This document shows positions 19,477 through 30,815 of a stretch of 64,000 bases of DNA, piece after piece (the stretch's first letter is position 1; each line of letters begins with the position of its first letter). The stretch is from contig NZ_CP149130.1 in assembly GCF_037811135.1 (NCBI RefSeq), positions 3,468,501 to 3,532,500 on the forward strand. Reading direction: 5' to 3'. The notes beneath the pieces were generated by a model. The model did no database searches. It had not been told where the DNA came from and saw nothing but the letters and a program-made list of their open reading frames with translations. Both the position numbers and the translations under genes were made by a program. Origin of the DNA: Aeromonas rivipollensis (GTDB taxonomy: Bacteria; Pseudomonadota; Gammaproteobacteria; Enterobacterales; Aeromonadaceae).

Positions 19477-19496
19477 CTTTCTGCACTATTCGTGGC

Positions 19497-20045
19497 TTAG
19501 AAGCGACGTACGAAGTCAGCGACAGGCAACTCCCGCAGCTTGCGCGCCTCCAACATGGGGGTGCCCAGGTAGAGGAAGCCCACCAGTTGATCGTCCGGTG
19601 CCAGCCCCAACCCCTGATTGATCCCCTCGTCGAAGATGAACCAGCCGGAGCGCCAGATGCCGTTGAACCCCTGTGCCTGGGCCGCCATCTGCATCGCCAT
19701 CAGGGCGCAGCCGGCAGAGAGCTCCTGCTCCAGTTTAGGTACCTTGGGGTGCGCCTGATAGCGGGTCGCGACGGCCACCAGCAGGGGAGCGCGCAGGGGC
19801 GCCTCCTGGCACTTCTTGATGCTCTCGTCGTCCTCGCCCCGGGCGCGGGCCGCGTCCGCCAGCAGGGCCCCCAGTCGCTCGCGCCCCTCCCCTTCAAACA
19901 GGATGAACTGCCAGGGGGTCAGGGTGCCGTGATCCGGTGCCCGCAGGCCGGCCTTCAGAATATTGTCGAGCACCTCGCCACTCGGGGCCGGGGTGGTCAG
20001 ACGGCCACAGGAGTGGCGGTTGAGTAACAGGGAGAGGGCATCCAT
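19497..20045 (-). CDS. ydjA: YdjA-type nitroreductase family protein
   Basis: 182 residues from ATG 20045 (MDALSLLLNRHSCGRL), preceded by AAGGAACTGACC. It is a small FMN-binding nitroreductase with the family pieces RAPDHGTLTPWQF, EGEGRERLG and GFNGIWRSG, and ends with a GFLYLGTP strand. These match E. coli YdjA, whose physiological substrate is unclear. Its neighbour sppA is also close to ydjA in E. coli, so the linkage is conserved even though fadH lies between them here. Confidence 0.9.
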   Translation of the reverse strand: MDALSLLLNRHSCGRLTTPAPSGEVLDNILKAGLRAPDHGTLTPWQFILFEGEGRERLGALLADAARARGEDDESIKKCQEAPLRAPLLVAVATRYQAHPKVPKLEQELSAGCALMAMQMAAQAQGFNGIWRSGWFIFDEGINQGLGLAPDDQLVGFLYLGTPMLEARKLRELPVADFVRRF

Positions 20046-20135
20046 GGTCAGTTCCTTATCAGGGGGCAATGATGGCGCTACCTTAGCACAGCCCGAAGGG
20101 GAGCACAGCCGGGGCTGGCCTGCGCCACCAATAGA

Positions 20136-20158
20136 AACCCCCTGATAGTCAGGGGGTT
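20136..20158 (-). terminator. Terminator after fadH
   Basis: AACCCCCTGA pairs with TCAGGGGGTT around a 3-base loop, 30 bp beyond the fadH stop; the following T run is short. Confidence 0.75.
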
Positions 20159-20188
20159 ATCATCGTGCAGTCAGCCAAGGCCAGGGCG

Positions 20189-22424
<2,236 letters not shown>

Positions 22425-22462
22425 AGGGCCTCCAGTTAATTTTTTGTTATCAAATTGAGGCT

Positions 22463-22491
22463 AGAGTAAAGAATCGAAAATCCTTTTTCAA
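22463..22491 (-). promoter_or_regulatory. Predicted fadH promoter
   Basis: On the minus strand TTGAAA (22491-22486), a 17-bp spacer and TACTCT (22468-22463). The -35 element overlaps the operator-like palindrome at 22489-22502. Confidence 0.55.
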
Positions 22492-22502
22492 ACAAATGTT
22501 TG
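22489..22502. promoter_or_regulatory. PsrA-type operator upstream of fadH
   Basis: CAAAC-AAAT-GTTTG is a perfect match to the C/GAAAC-N(2-4)-GTTTG/C palindrome known for PsrA, the TetR-family regulator of fatty acid degradation in several gammaproteobacteria. Overlap with the predicted -35 element fits repression. The regulator gene is not in the window. Confidence 0.6.
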
Positions 22503-22633
22503 GACATTTTTTCAGCGAACAGCCGTGTCCCGAAGCCAGGGGGGGCGATCGCGGCCAAGGGAAAATGGCAATTGGCGGGTCAACTGGTTAATAATGACCT
22601 CTCTCTACCCATTAACAGGGCGTTAGCACGGCT

Positions 22634-24478
22634 ATGTCTATTTTCAAAGGTCTGGGGTGGCTGTTTCGCAGCCTGTGGCGTCTGCTCAACTTTACCCGCT
22701 TGATGCTGGTCAATCTGCTGTTTCTCATCGTCGTGCTGGTCATCGCCTTCAGCCTCAACCAGAGCGAGACCCCGGACACGCCCATAGAGGGGGCCCTCAC
22801 CCTCAATCTCGCCGGCGTACTGGTGGAGCAACGCACCCAAACCGATCCGACGGTACAGCTACTGAGACAGATGGAGAAAAGCGACGATCAGCCCAGTGAA
22901 ATCGTCCTCTCCGACCTGTTGTGGGCCATCAAGAGCGCGGGAGATGACGACCGCATCAAGGCGCTGGTGATCAAGCCCCAGGGACTGCAGGGGGCCAGCC
23001 TCTCCAAGCTGCAGGAGGTGGCGAGCGCCATAGATGCATTCAAGGAGAGCGGCAAGCCGGTCATCGCCATGGCCGACTACTACAGCCAGGGCGCCTACCT
23101 GCTCGCCGCCCATGCCGATCATGTGCTGCTCAACCAGAGCGGCGCCGTGCTGATCGAAGGCTTTGGGGTCTACCAGACCTACTTCAAGTCGGCGCTGGAG
23201 AAGCTCAACGTCACCCCCCATGTGTTCAAGGTCGGCACCTACAAATCCTTCGTCGAGCCCTATACCCGTGACGAGATGTCCCCCGAGAGCAAGGAGGCGA
23301 ACCAGCGCTGGCTGGATCAGCTGTGGCAATCCTATGTCACCGACGTGGCCGAGCAGCGGGAGATAGAACCGGATGCCGTCGCGCCAGACAAGGATCACTT
23401 CCTCGAGCTGCTGCGCAAGGCCGGTGGCAATGCCGCCAGCTACGCCCTCGACAACGGTCTGGTGGATCAGCTCGCCACCCGTGACGAGATGACCCAGGCG
23501 GTCATCAAGGAGGTGGGCGAGAGCGAGGATCACGGCTGGAAAGGGGTCGGCCTGAAAGAGTATCTGGCCGCCATCCCCGAGCAATATCCCCAGAACGGCA
23601 AGGATGAGGTGGGACTCATCACCGCCAGCGGCGCCATCATGGACGGGGTGCAACCCGCCGGCACCATAGGCGGTGACAGCCTCGCCGAGCTGCTGGCCGA
23701 GGCCCGCCGCGACGAGCTGGTCAAAGCCGTGGTGCTGCGGGTCGACAGCCCAGGGGGCAGCGCCTTCGCCGCCGAGCAGATCCGCGCCGAGCTGCTGGCC
23801 CTGAAACAGGCGGGCAAGCCGGTGGTCATCTCCATGGGCAGCTACGCCGCCTCCGGTGGCTACTGGATCTCCGCCGATGCGGACAAGATCTTCGCCTCCC
23901 CCACCACCCTCACCGGCTCCATCGGGGTGTTCGGCATGTTCGCCACCATCGACAAGGCGCTCTCCCAGTACGGGGTGCACACCGACGGCGTCGGCACCAC
24001 CGACTTCGTGGGGGTCGGGCTGACCCGCGCCCTGCCGGAGCACGTCGGTCAGGCCATCCAGCTGAGCGTGGAAGACACCTACCAGCGCTTCGTCGGTCTG
24101 GTCGGCAAGGGCCGTGGCCTGAGCCCGGAAGAGGCGGAGAAAGCCGCCGAAGGCCGGGTCTGGACCGGTCAGGATGCCAAGGAGCTGGGGCTGGTGGACG
24201 AGTTCGGCAACCTGGACGACGCCCTCAAGGCCGCCGCCGAGCTCGCCAACCTCAAGAGCTGGCAGGTCACCCCCATAGCGCCGGAAGAGTCGGCAAGGGA
24301 CAGGTTCCTGCGCGAGCTGTTTGACAGCAGCGCCCAGGCGCTGGCCCCGCACCTGCAAAGCTGGCTGCCCGCAGGATTGGGCAAGGTGCTGGTGGAGATG
24401 AACCGCAGCCTGGATCCGCTGACCCGCTTCAATGACCCGCAAGGCACCTACGCCTTCTGCCCGGTCTGCGTGCCCTGA
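22634..24478 (+). CDS. sppA: SppA, signal peptide peptidase (protease IV)
   Basis: 614 residues, the 67-kDa two-domain form. One N-terminal membrane segment (about residues 20-42) anchors it to the inner membrane. The catalytic lysine should be that of VGTYKSFVEP near residue 203, and the nucleophilic serine that of GSYAASGGYW near residue 405, in the two tandem S49 domains. It degrades signal peptides left after secretion. No clear Shine-Dalgarno sequence is seen. A strong terminator follows. Confidence 0.96.
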   Translation: MSIFKGLGWLFRSLWRLLNFTRLMLVNLLFLIVVLVIAFSLNQSETPDTPIEGALTLNLAGVLVEQRTQTDPTVQLLRQMEKSDDQPSEIVLSDLLWAIKSAGDDDRIKALVIKPQGLQGASLSKLQEVASAIDAFKESGKPVIAMADYYSQGAYLLAAHADHVLLNQSGAVLIEGFGVYQTYFKSALEKLNVTPHVFKVGTYKSFVEPYTRDEMSPESKEANQRWLDQLWQSYVTDVAEQREIEPDAVAPDKDHFLELLRKAGGNAASYALDNGLVDQLATRDEMTQAVIKEVGESEDHGWKGVGLKEYLAAIPEQYPQNGKDEVGLITASGAIMDGVQPAGTIGGDSLAELLAEARRDELVKAVVLRVDSPGGSAFAAEQIRAELLALKQAGKPVVISMGSYAASGGYWISADADKIFASPTTLTGSIGVFGMFATIDKALSQYGVHTDGVGTTDFVGVGLTRALPEHVGQAIQLSVEDTYQRFVGLVGKGRGLSPEEAEKAAEGRVWTGQDAKELGLVDEFGNLDDALKAAAELANLKSWQVTPIAPEESARDRFLRELFDSSAQALAPHLQSWLPAGLGKVLVEMNRSLDPLTRFNDPQGTYAFCPVCVP

Positions 24479-24493
24479 TCCGGCAACGACAAC

Positions 24494-24521
24494 AAAAAAA
24501 CCGCCGAAAGGCGGTTTTTTT
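24494..24521 (+). terminator. Bidirectional terminator between sppA and the Nudix gene
   Basis: AAAAAAACCGCC-GAAA-GGCGGTTTTTTT, a perfect stem with a GAAA tetraloop; usable from both sides of the converging genes. Confidence 0.95.
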
Positions 24522-24542
24522 GTCTTCAGAAACCCATGACTA

Positions 24543-25100
24543 TCAGCTCAGCAATCCAGCCTCAGCCCAATGCTGCAACTCGGCCAGCACCCGGGTCTCG
24601 CGCACCGTCCACTGGGGACAGGGGCCGGCCAGCTGGGTCTTGTTGGTCTGCAAGGCCTCTTCCAGGGCAAACCAGCCCGGGGTGAAGCCAAGACGTATCT
24701 CGTAGGGCTGGGGGTGCGGCTCGCTCCACGCCTCCCCCACCTGACAGAGGTAATAGAAGGAGCGGATGCAGTAGGCGTCGTAGTCGGACTCGCGGGCGGC
24801 ACGAAACTCCCGGGTCTGCCCGAGCAGCAGACCCACGGCCACCAGCTCGGCGCCGCACTCTTCCCGCAGCTCCCGGGCCAGGGCGGTCTGGTGACACTCC
24901 CCCGCCTCTATGCCGCCCCCGGGGAACATGAGATCCCCGTTGACGCGAGAATGCACCAACAGCAGTTCATCCCCGCGCATCACCACGGCCCTGACCGTGG
25001 TCCGCTCGAGCACCCGCCCCTCGCAGGGAACCTGACCATGGACGAGGCGGATGTCGAAGGCATGGGCCCATTCACGGGCACCGGGTGGTAGCGGGATCAT
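24543..25100 (-). CDS. Nudix hydrolase
   Basis: 185 residues from ATG 25100, whose first bases overlap the stop of the upstream lipoprotein gene (ATGA), so the two are translationally coupled. The Nudix box is complete: GGIEAGECHQTALARELREECGA fits GX5EX7REUXEEXGU. It is flanked by RAVVMRGDELLLVHSR, a typical N-terminal strand pair. Such enzymes hydrolyse nucleoside diphosphates linked to other groups; the substrate cannot be predicted. The coupling to a DUF2989-like lipoprotein gene is the only context clue. Confidence 0.88.
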   Translation of the reverse strand: MIPLPPGAREWAHAFDIRLVHGQVPCEGRVLERTTVRAVVMRGDELLLVHSRVNGDLMFPGGGIEAGECHQTALARELREECGAELVAVGLLLGQTREFRAARESDYDAYCIRSFYYLCQVGEAWSEPHPQPYEIRLGFTPGWFALEEALQTNKTQLAGPCPQWTVRETRVLAELQHWAEAGLLS

Positions 25101-25900
25101 GGGGCCTGGTAGCTCCCTGCCCTGAGCGCCTCTACTATGGTGGCTGCCGCCTGATCCAGCCTCTCCTGCTGCTCCTTGCCGATGGCATGGTAGATCCCGA
25201 GACGGGTGGACGAGACCTCGGGGGTCTCCTGAAACGACTCGCTCACCTTGCCCCACTGATAGGCCAGATCAAATGCCTTCTGCCCCATGTAGAGGGTGCT
25301 GAGGGCGGTGAGGATCCGGCTGTTGACCTTGTCCCCTTCCCCATAGAGGGAGAGGGCGTGATGCATCAGGGCGATGGCCTTCTGGGGCTCGCTCTTGGCA
25401 TAGATGCCCCCCAGGGCCAGCTGCAACTCCGGCTCCTCGAGGGCGGGGGTGCCTTCCAGCGCCAGGAAGCTGGCACGGGCCGCTGGATTGGTGTTGTTGG
25501 TCCAGTGCCAGAGCAGCAGGTAGGGATCCTGGGAGCCACGGGTCTGCGCATCCAGCTGCTCCAGCTGAGCGCCGGCGGCCAGCATGCCCTCCACCCTGGG
25601 GCTCTTCTGCTCGCGGGCCCGCTTGTATTCGATGTTGGTGGAGTGTTCGGCGCACTGGAGGTAACGCTCCAGGTCACGCATCAGCGCGTACCTGTGCCTG
25701 TCCGAGCCCTCCTCCTGGAGGTAGTAGCGGGCGCGGATGACATCGCTGCGCTCATGGCGACACCAGCCGTCGTCCACCAGATCCGCACAGAGCGCCGGAG
25801 ACTGGGTGCAGATGTTGTGGATCCTGTCGTCATCGCAGGCCATCAGCGTCAGACAACAGGCGAGGGGGAGCAGTAACGGACGCTGTGAGAATAGGGTCAT
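25097..25900 (-). CDS. Putative lipoprotein, DUF2989-like
   Basis: 267 residues with a lipoprotein signal peptide ending LTLMAC, so Cys21 should be lipidated. The mature part is mostly alpha-helical and contains tetratricopeptide-like stretches (ELQLALGGIYAKSEPQKAIALMHHALSLY and following helices). I assign it tentatively to the DUF2989 lipoproteins of Vibrio, Shewanella and Aeromonas; function unknown. The residue after the lipid cysteine is Asp, which in E. coli rules would favour retention in the inner membrane. Confidence 0.7.
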   Translation of the reverse strand: MTLFSQRPLLLPLACCLTLMACDDDRIHNICTQSPALCADLVDDGWCRHERSDVIRARYYLQEEGSDRHRYALMRDLERYLQCAEHSTNIEYKRAREQKSPRVEGMLAAGAQLEQLDAQTRGSQDPYLLLWHWTNNTNPAARASFLALEGTPALEEPELQLALGGIYAKSEPQKAIALMHHALSLYGEGDKVNSRILTALSTLYMGQKAFDLAYQWGKVSESFQETPEVSSTRLGIYHAIGKEQQERLDQAAATIVEALRAGSYQAP

Positions 25901-26110
25901 GGTTCACATCTGGTTGGTAACAATCGCAACCCGCACTGGCCACCGCCAACTAGCAAACAGGCTACATATCCATTACAATGCGCGCGCCGTATAAGGCCGC
26001 GACTGCAGAATAATATAACGAAACCGTCAGCCCTACACTGATCTGCATTCGACGAATTTCAATTTGCCCAGGCAACTTGCTTCAACAACGTGAAATAAAG
26101 GATCTGGTTA

Positions 26111-27544
26111 ATGACCCACGAGCACTACTTGCAGGCGTGGCAGGAGAGCCAGGAGCTCGCCGAAGCCATGCAGCCCTTGATTGGTCGCCTCTACCGACAG
26201 CAAGGGATAGAAATCACCCTCTACGGGCGCCCCCTGCAGAACGCCTCCACCATCGACATCCTCAAGGCCCACAGGGTCGTTCGCCGCCACCAGGGCACTC
26301 CCCTCCCCATCCAGCAAAGCTTCCCCCTGCTCCAGGTCATGGTCGCCCTGAACCCGACCGCCGCCGAAGTCGATCTCGGCAAGCTGGCCGTCGGCTACTG
26401 GCAGGATCACCAGGATGAAGCCGGCATAGACGACTACCTGCGTGCCAAGCTGGCCCCGGCCCTGAACCGCAATTCAGTGCCCGCCCCGACCGACGTGGTG
26501 CTCTACGGCTTTGGCCGCATCGGCCGCCTGCTGGCCAGGCTGCTGATCGAGCGCACCGGCGCCGCCAACTCCCTGCGCCTGCGTGCCATCGTCGTGCGTG
26601 GCGGTCGCGAGGGGGATCTGGAGAAGCGGGCCAGCCTGCTGCGCCGCGACTCGGTGCACGGTCCCTTCAACGGCTCCATCGAGGTGGATAATGAGCGCAG
26701 CGCCATCATCGCCAACGGCACCTTCATCCAGGTGATCTATGCAAACAGCCCTGCCGACATCGACTACACCGCCTATGGCATCGACAATGCGCTGATCGTC
26801 GACAACACAGGGGTCTGGCGCGACGAGGCGGGTCTGTCCGAGCACCTCAAGGCGCGCGGCGCCGCCCGGGTGCTGCTGACCGCCCCCGGCAAGGGGGAGA
26901 TGAAGAACGTGGTGTTTGGGGTCAACCACGAGGTGATAGGCCCGGATGACAAGATCATCTCTGCCGCCTCCTGTACCACCAACGCCATCACACCCGTGCT
27001 CAAGGTGATGCAGGACAAATACGGCATCCGCCACGGCCATGTGGAGACGGTGCACTCCTATACCAACGATCAGAACCTGATCGACAACTATCACAAGGGC
27101 GAGCGCCGCGGTCGCAGCGCAGCCCTCAACATGGTGATGACCAGCACGGGCGCCGCCAAGGCGGTGGCCAAGGCGCTGCCCGAGCTCAAGGGCAAGCTGA
27201 CCGGCAACGCCATCCGGGTGCCGACCCCCAATGTGTCGCTCGCCATCATCAACCTGTCGCTGGAGCAGGGCACGGATCGGGAGAGCCTCAACGCCTATCT
27301 GCAGCAGATGGCACTGAGCTCGGCCCTGCATCGCCAGATCGACTTCAGCGCCAGCACAGAACTGGTCTCCTCCGACATGGTTGGTTCCCGCTTCGCGGGC
27401 ATAGTGGACTCCCAGGCCACCATCGCCGAGGGGGATCACTGCGTGCTCTACGTATGGTATGACAACGAGTTCGGGTACAGTTGTCAGGTAGTGCGGGTGA
27501 TGGAGCAGATGGCCGGTGTAGTCCGCCAGGATCTGCCCGCCTGA
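26111..27544 (+). CDS. Long-form glyceraldehyde-3-phosphate dehydrogenase
   Basis: 477 residues, about 140 more than GapA. The N-terminal extension (residues 1 to about 128) is soluble and helical. The NAD-binding motif YGFGRIGRLLARLL follows near residue 131, and the catalytic SAASCTTNAITP with the active cysteine near 288. The C-terminal WYDNEFGYS is standard. This long type is found in Vibrio and Shewanella in addition to a normal GapA; its direction of use (glycolysis or gluconeogenesis) cannot be told here. AAAGGA lies upstream of ATG 26111. yeaC follows after 33 bp. Confidence 0.92.
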   Translation: MTHEHYLQAWQESQELAEAMQPLIGRLYRQQGIEITLYGRPLQNASTIDILKAHRVVRRHQGTPLPIQQSFPLLQVMVALNPTAAEVDLGKLAVGYWQDHQDEAGIDDYLRAKLAPALNRNSVPAPTDVVLYGFGRIGRLLARLLIERTGAANSLRLRAIVVRGGREGDLEKRASLLRRDSVHGPFNGSIEVDNERSAIIANGTFIQVIYANSPADIDYTAYGIDNALIVDNTGVWRDEAGLSEHLKARGAARVLLTAPGKGEMKNVVFGVNHEVIGPDDKIISAASCTTNAITPVLKVMQDKYGIRHGHVETVHSYTNDQNLIDNYHKGERRGRSAALNMVMTSTGAAKAVAKALPELKGKLTGNAIRVPTPNVSLAIINLSLEQGTDRESLNAYLQQMALSSALHRQIDFSASTELVSSDMVGSRFAGIVDSQATIAEGDHCVLYVWYDNEFGYSCQVVRVMEQMAGVVRQDLPA

Positions 27545-27577
27545 TCCCTTCATGGCTCAATTTGCAAGGAGAGGCCG

Positions 27578-27856
27578 ATGTCGTTTCAACAGGTGATAGG
27601 GCAGATGCCCAAAGAAGTGTACGAGCGGCTCAAGACCGCGGTCGAGCTGGGCAAGTGGCCGGACGGCCAGCCCCTCACCGAGGAGCAGAAGGCCACCTCC
27701 CTGCAGGCCGTGATGGCCTGGCAGGCGATGCACCTTGCCGATCCCGAGCACATGAACATAGGCCGCGACGGCGAGATAGTGATGAAGAGCAAGAGCGAGC
27801 TCAAGCGCCAGTATCGCGATGAGGAAGAGATAGTGCGGATCGACCTCAGTCACTGA
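27578..27856 (+). CDS. yeaC: YeaC family protein (DUF1315)
   Basis: 92 residues, recognised by VIGQMPKEVYERLKTAVELGKWPDG and the following helix. Function unknown. In E. coli yeaC is close to gapA and msrB, so the link with a GAPDH gene is conserved. ATG 27578 is preceded by AAGGAGAGGCCG. A terminator follows. Confidence 0.9.
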   Translation: MSFQQVIGQMPKEVYERLKTAVELGKWPDGQPLTEEQKATSLQAVMAWQAMHLADPEHMNIGRDGEIVMKSKSELKRQYRDEEEIVRIDLSH

Positions 27857-27893
27857 TACAGAGCCGGGATACCGCTGCACTGCGGCGCACAGC

Positions 27894-27926
27894 AAAGAGG
27901 GGAGCCATTATGGCTCCCCTCTTTTT
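27894..27926 (+). terminator. Terminator after yeaC
   Basis: AAAGAGGGGAGCC pairs with GGCTCCCCTCTTT around a 5-base loop and is followed by TTT; it is also close to the ansA stop on the opposite strand. Confidence 0.93.
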
Positions 27927-27946
27927 TGTTCGGCGATAGCGACCCG

Positions 27947-28954
27947 TCAGGGGGTCAGCTCGCCCCGCAGGGACTGCTGCATCAGCTCGCGGATGCGAGG
28001 CGCAGGCAGATCCTGGCTCAGCAGGAAGTGGAGCTTGGTGAGCGCCGCCTCGGCTGTCATGTCAAAGCCCGAGATGACACCGGCCCGGGAGAGGGCGTTG
28101 CCGGTGGCATAACCCCCCATGTTGACCTTGCCGTGCAGGCACTGGCTCAGGTTGACGATGATGACGCCCCGGGCCGAGGCCTCGGAGAGCAGCGCCAGCA
28201 TGGCCGGGTTCTGGGGTGCATTGCCCACCCCGAAGGAGAGCAGGATCAGCGCCCGCACCGGTTGTTGCAATATGTTGGCGATCACCTCGGCCGAGATGCC
28301 GGGATAGAGGGTCACCACGCCGATGGGCTGGGGGGTGATGTCGTGCAGCACCAGCGGACGCTCGGAGGGCTCCCCCAGCTCCCCCGCTTCCAGGGAGATG
28401 GCGATGCCGGCATTGAGCAGCGGCGGGTAGTTCGGCGAATCGAAGGCGTGGAAGCCGTCCGCGTGCACCTTCTTGCTGCGGTTGCCGCGATAGAGCTGAT
28501 TGTTGAAGAACAGCGTGACCTCGTGGATCGGGTAGTTGGCCGCGATATAGAGGGCATTGAGCAGGTTTTGCTGGCCGTCGGAGCGCAGCTCGGCGAGGGG
28601 GATCTGGGAGCCGGTGATGATGACCGGCTTGTGCAGATCCTCGAGCATGAAGGAGAGGGCCGAGGCGGTGAACGACATGGTGTCGGTGCCGTGCAGTATC
28701 ACGAAGCCGTCGTACTGCTCGTAGTTGTCACGAATGTCCTCGGCGATACGCTGCCAGTCCGCCGGGGTCATGTCGGAGGAGTCGATGAGGGGGGCGTACT
28801 CGTGGATATGATAATCCGGCATCTCGGGCCGGTGGAACTCGGGCATCCGGGCCAGACAATCTTCCATGAAACCCGCCATCGGCACATAACCGTGGTCGGA
28901 ACGCTGCATCCCTATGGTGCCGCCCGTGTAGGCGATATAGATAGACTTCTTCAC
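27947..28954 (-). CDS. ansA: AnsA, cytoplasmic L-asparaginase I
   Basis: 335 residues from GTG 28954 (start MKKSIYIAYTGGTIGMQRS), preceded by GAGGAGAGG; E. coli AnsA has 338. The first catalytic threonine is in AYTGGTIG and the second in LHGTDTMSFTASAL near residue 90. No signal peptide, so it is the constitutive low-affinity cytoplasmic enzyme rather than AnsB. Further upstream in-frame starts add residues unlike the family. Confidence 0.95.
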   Translation of the reverse strand: MKKSIYIAYTGGTIGMQRSDHGYVPMAGFMEDCLARMPEFHRPEMPDYHIHEYAPLIDSSDMTPADWQRIAEDIRDNYEQYDGFVILHGTDTMSFTASALSFMLEDLHKPVIITGSQIPLAELRSDGQQNLLNALYIAANYPIHEVTLFFNNQLYRGNRSKKVHADGFHAFDSPNYPPLLNAGIAISLEAGELGEPSERPLVLHDITPQPIGVVTLYPGISAEVIANILQQPVRALILLSFGVGNAPQNPAMLALLSEASARGVIIVNLSQCLHGKVNMGGYATGNALSRAGVISGFDMTAEAALTKLHFLLSQDLPAPRIRELMQQSLRGELTP

Positions 28955-29387
28955 ACCCTCTCCTCTCTCTGGACTGACAACCGGCGGACAATTCAAGGTT
29001 CAACCGGTTCCTTCACTTCCTATTCCGGTTCCGCTCATGGGCGGGAAACTGGCGAATTATAGAGACTGCCGCTGCAAATGACAGCCATCATTGTTGCGGG
29101 CCGGAGCACACCCAGGACGTAGTTTTAAATGCTAGGTTAATGCACTGTTTTGAGCATTAATATGATGAACATGGATATAAACGGTGATTTTTGCTACTAT
29201 CCGGCGGATTTTTCATGAATGTCATCTGGATGCCTGATGAAATCGGGCTCGCATCGATCCCATTTTTGCCTGGGACTGGGGCTGTGGCCCCCTCTTGAAC
29301 TGGCGCCTGCGCCACACTGTTTTTATCCCGGCTGAATCTGTGAGTCTTTCTCGCCAAAGACACAGCCGATCAACATGGGAGTACCGC
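28955..29387. other. 433-bp divergent region between ansA and gltS
   Basis: It holds the promoters of both genes. A perfect 7-bp inverted repeat, TTAATGC-N10-GCATTAA (29137-29160), could be an operator, and GGGGC-TGTG-GCCCC (29278-29291) a small hairpin in the gltS leader. No gene seen. Confidence 0.6.
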
Positions 29388-30587
29388 ATGATACAACTTG
29401 ATTCCTACGCCACCCTGGTCGCCGCCACCCTGGTGCTGCTGCTCGGCCGTCTGCTGGTCAACCGGATTGGCCCCCTGCGTACCTTCAACATCCCCAAACC
29501 GGTGGCTGGCGGCCTGGTGGTCGCCCTGGTGCTGCTGCTGCTGCGCTCCACCATGCAGCTTGAACTGCAATTTGACACCACATTGCAAACCCCGCTGATG
29601 CTGGCCTTCTTCGCCTCCATCGGCCTCTCCGCCGATCTGGGCAGCCTCAAGCGCGGCGGCAAGGCGGTGATCACCTTCCTGCTGGTGGTCACCGGCCTGC
29701 TGCTGGTGCAAAACAGCCTGGGGGTCGGTCTGGCCACCCTGCTGGGTCTGGACCCGCACATGGGGCTGCTGGCCGGCTCCATCACCCTCTCCGGCGGCCA
29801 CGGCACAGGCGCGGCCTGGGGCTCCATCTTCACCGAGAAGTACGGGGTGCAATCCGCCGCCGAGCTCGCCATCGCCTGCGCCACCTTCGGCCTGGTGCTG
29901 GGAGGCCTGATCGGCGGCCCCGTCGCCCGCTACCTGGTGAAGAAGGTGCAGGTGCCCGGCGAGGAGCACAACCGTGACGGTGCCCCCCAGGGCTTCGAGA
30001 TGCCGGACATGGAGCGGCCGCTGACCACCTTCAGCCTGATCGAGACCCTGGCCCTGATCGCCATCAGCCTCAAGGGGGGCGAGATGTTCTCCCTCTACCT
30101 CAAGGGCAGTGCCCTGGAGCTCCCGGTCTTCGTCTGCGTGCTCTTCGTCGGCGTGCTGCTGCGCAACCTGCTGACCCTGCTCAACTGGCATGAGGTGAGC
30201 GACCGCGAGGTTTCTCTGCTCGGCAACGTCAGCCTGTCGCTCTTCCTCGCCATGGCGCTGATGAGCCTGAAGCTGTGGGATCTCGCCAGCCTGGCCCTGC
30301 CCATCTTCATCCTGCTGGCCGCTCAGACGGTGGCGATGGCGCTCTACGCCATCTTCGTCACCTTCAGGGTCATGGGCAGCAACTATGACGCGGCCGTGCT
30401 GGCGGCAGGCCACTGCGGCTTCGGTCTGGGGGCCACCCCCACCGCCATCGCCAACATGCAGGCCATCACCCAGCGCTTCGGCCCCTCCCACCTGGCGTTC
30501 CTGGTGGTGCCCATGGTGGGCGCCTTCTTCATCGACATCATCAACGCCGTGGTGATCAAACTGTTCCTGGCCCTGCCCTTCCTGTAA
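29388..30587 (+). CDS. gltS: GltS, sodium/glutamate symporter
   Basis: 399 residues from ATG 29388, preceded by GGGAGTACCGC. About ten to twelve membrane helices in two inverted halves are visible. The halves contain SGGHGTGAAWG (about residue 136) and GHCGFGLGATPTAIANM (about 339), the re-entrant loop motifs of the GltS family. It imports glutamate with sodium. Monocistronic, with a terminator after it. Confidence 0.95.
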   Translation: MIQLDSYATLVAATLVLLLGRLLVNRIGPLRTFNIPKPVAGGLVVALVLLLLRSTMQLELQFDTTLQTPLMLAFFASIGLSADLGSLKRGGKAVITFLLVVTGLLLVQNSLGVGLATLLGLDPHMGLLAGSITLSGGHGTGAAWGSIFTEKYGVQSAAELAIACATFGLVLGGLIGGPVARYLVKKVQVPGEEHNRDGAPQGFEMPDMERPLTTFSLIETLALIAISLKGGEMFSLYLKGSALELPVFVCVLFVGVLLRNLLTLLNWHEVSDREVSLLGNVSLSLFLAMALMSLKLWDLASLALPIFILLAAQTVAMALYAIFVTFRVMGSNYDAAVLAAGHCGFGLGATPTAIANMQAITQRFGPSHLAFLVVPMVGAFFIDIINAVVIKLFLALPFL

Positions 30588-30612
30588 GCCCGGGCGCCAG
30601 ACCCCATATGAC

Positions 30613-30638
30613 AGAGCCCACCTTTTGGTGGGCTCTTT
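30613..30638 (+). terminator. Terminator after gltS
   Basis: AGAGCCCACC-TTTT-GGTGGGCTCT followed by TTGC. Confidence 0.85.
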
Positions 30639-30744
30639 GCTGGCGCTCTCCCGCCACCATTGGTTCTCATCGGGTCGGGGACTCTGCCCCACGCGGCGAC
30701 AGTCAGCCAGGGCGCATCACAGCCCTGGCCGGATGACGGACAAC

Positions 30745-30776
30745 AAAAAGCCCCGCACTCCAGTGCGGGGCTTTTT
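30745..30776 (-). terminator. Terminator after the chemoreceptor gene (bidirectional form)
   Basis: AAAAAGCCCCGCACT pairs with AGTGCGGGGCTTTTT; it lies 40 bp beyond the stop of the leftward gene. Confidence 0.9.
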
Positions 30777-30815
30777 ACATCGGGCGCCGCAGTGGCGCCG
30801 CTTCTCGACCCTTTC

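Larger units (their letters stand above)
19083..19496. other. 414-bp non-coding region with duplicated hairpin-like sequence
   Basis: No credible gene. Two related stretches (about 19088-19140 and 19184-19237) share AAAAC, CCCAT and ATAAAGCCC blocks about 97 bp apart. The right one forms an 11-bp hairpin (19203-19229, AGCCCAATGTC with GACGTTGGGCT); in the left one the pairing arm has decayed. The T run of the intact hairpin is on the minus strand. The rest (19240-19450) is A/T-richer with no recognised signal. Confidence 0.6.

Noticed and set aside
22578..22600. FadR-like half site (AACTGGT) upstream of fadH
   Set aside because: Only one half of the 17-mer matches; the PsrA-type palindrome nearby is a much better fit.
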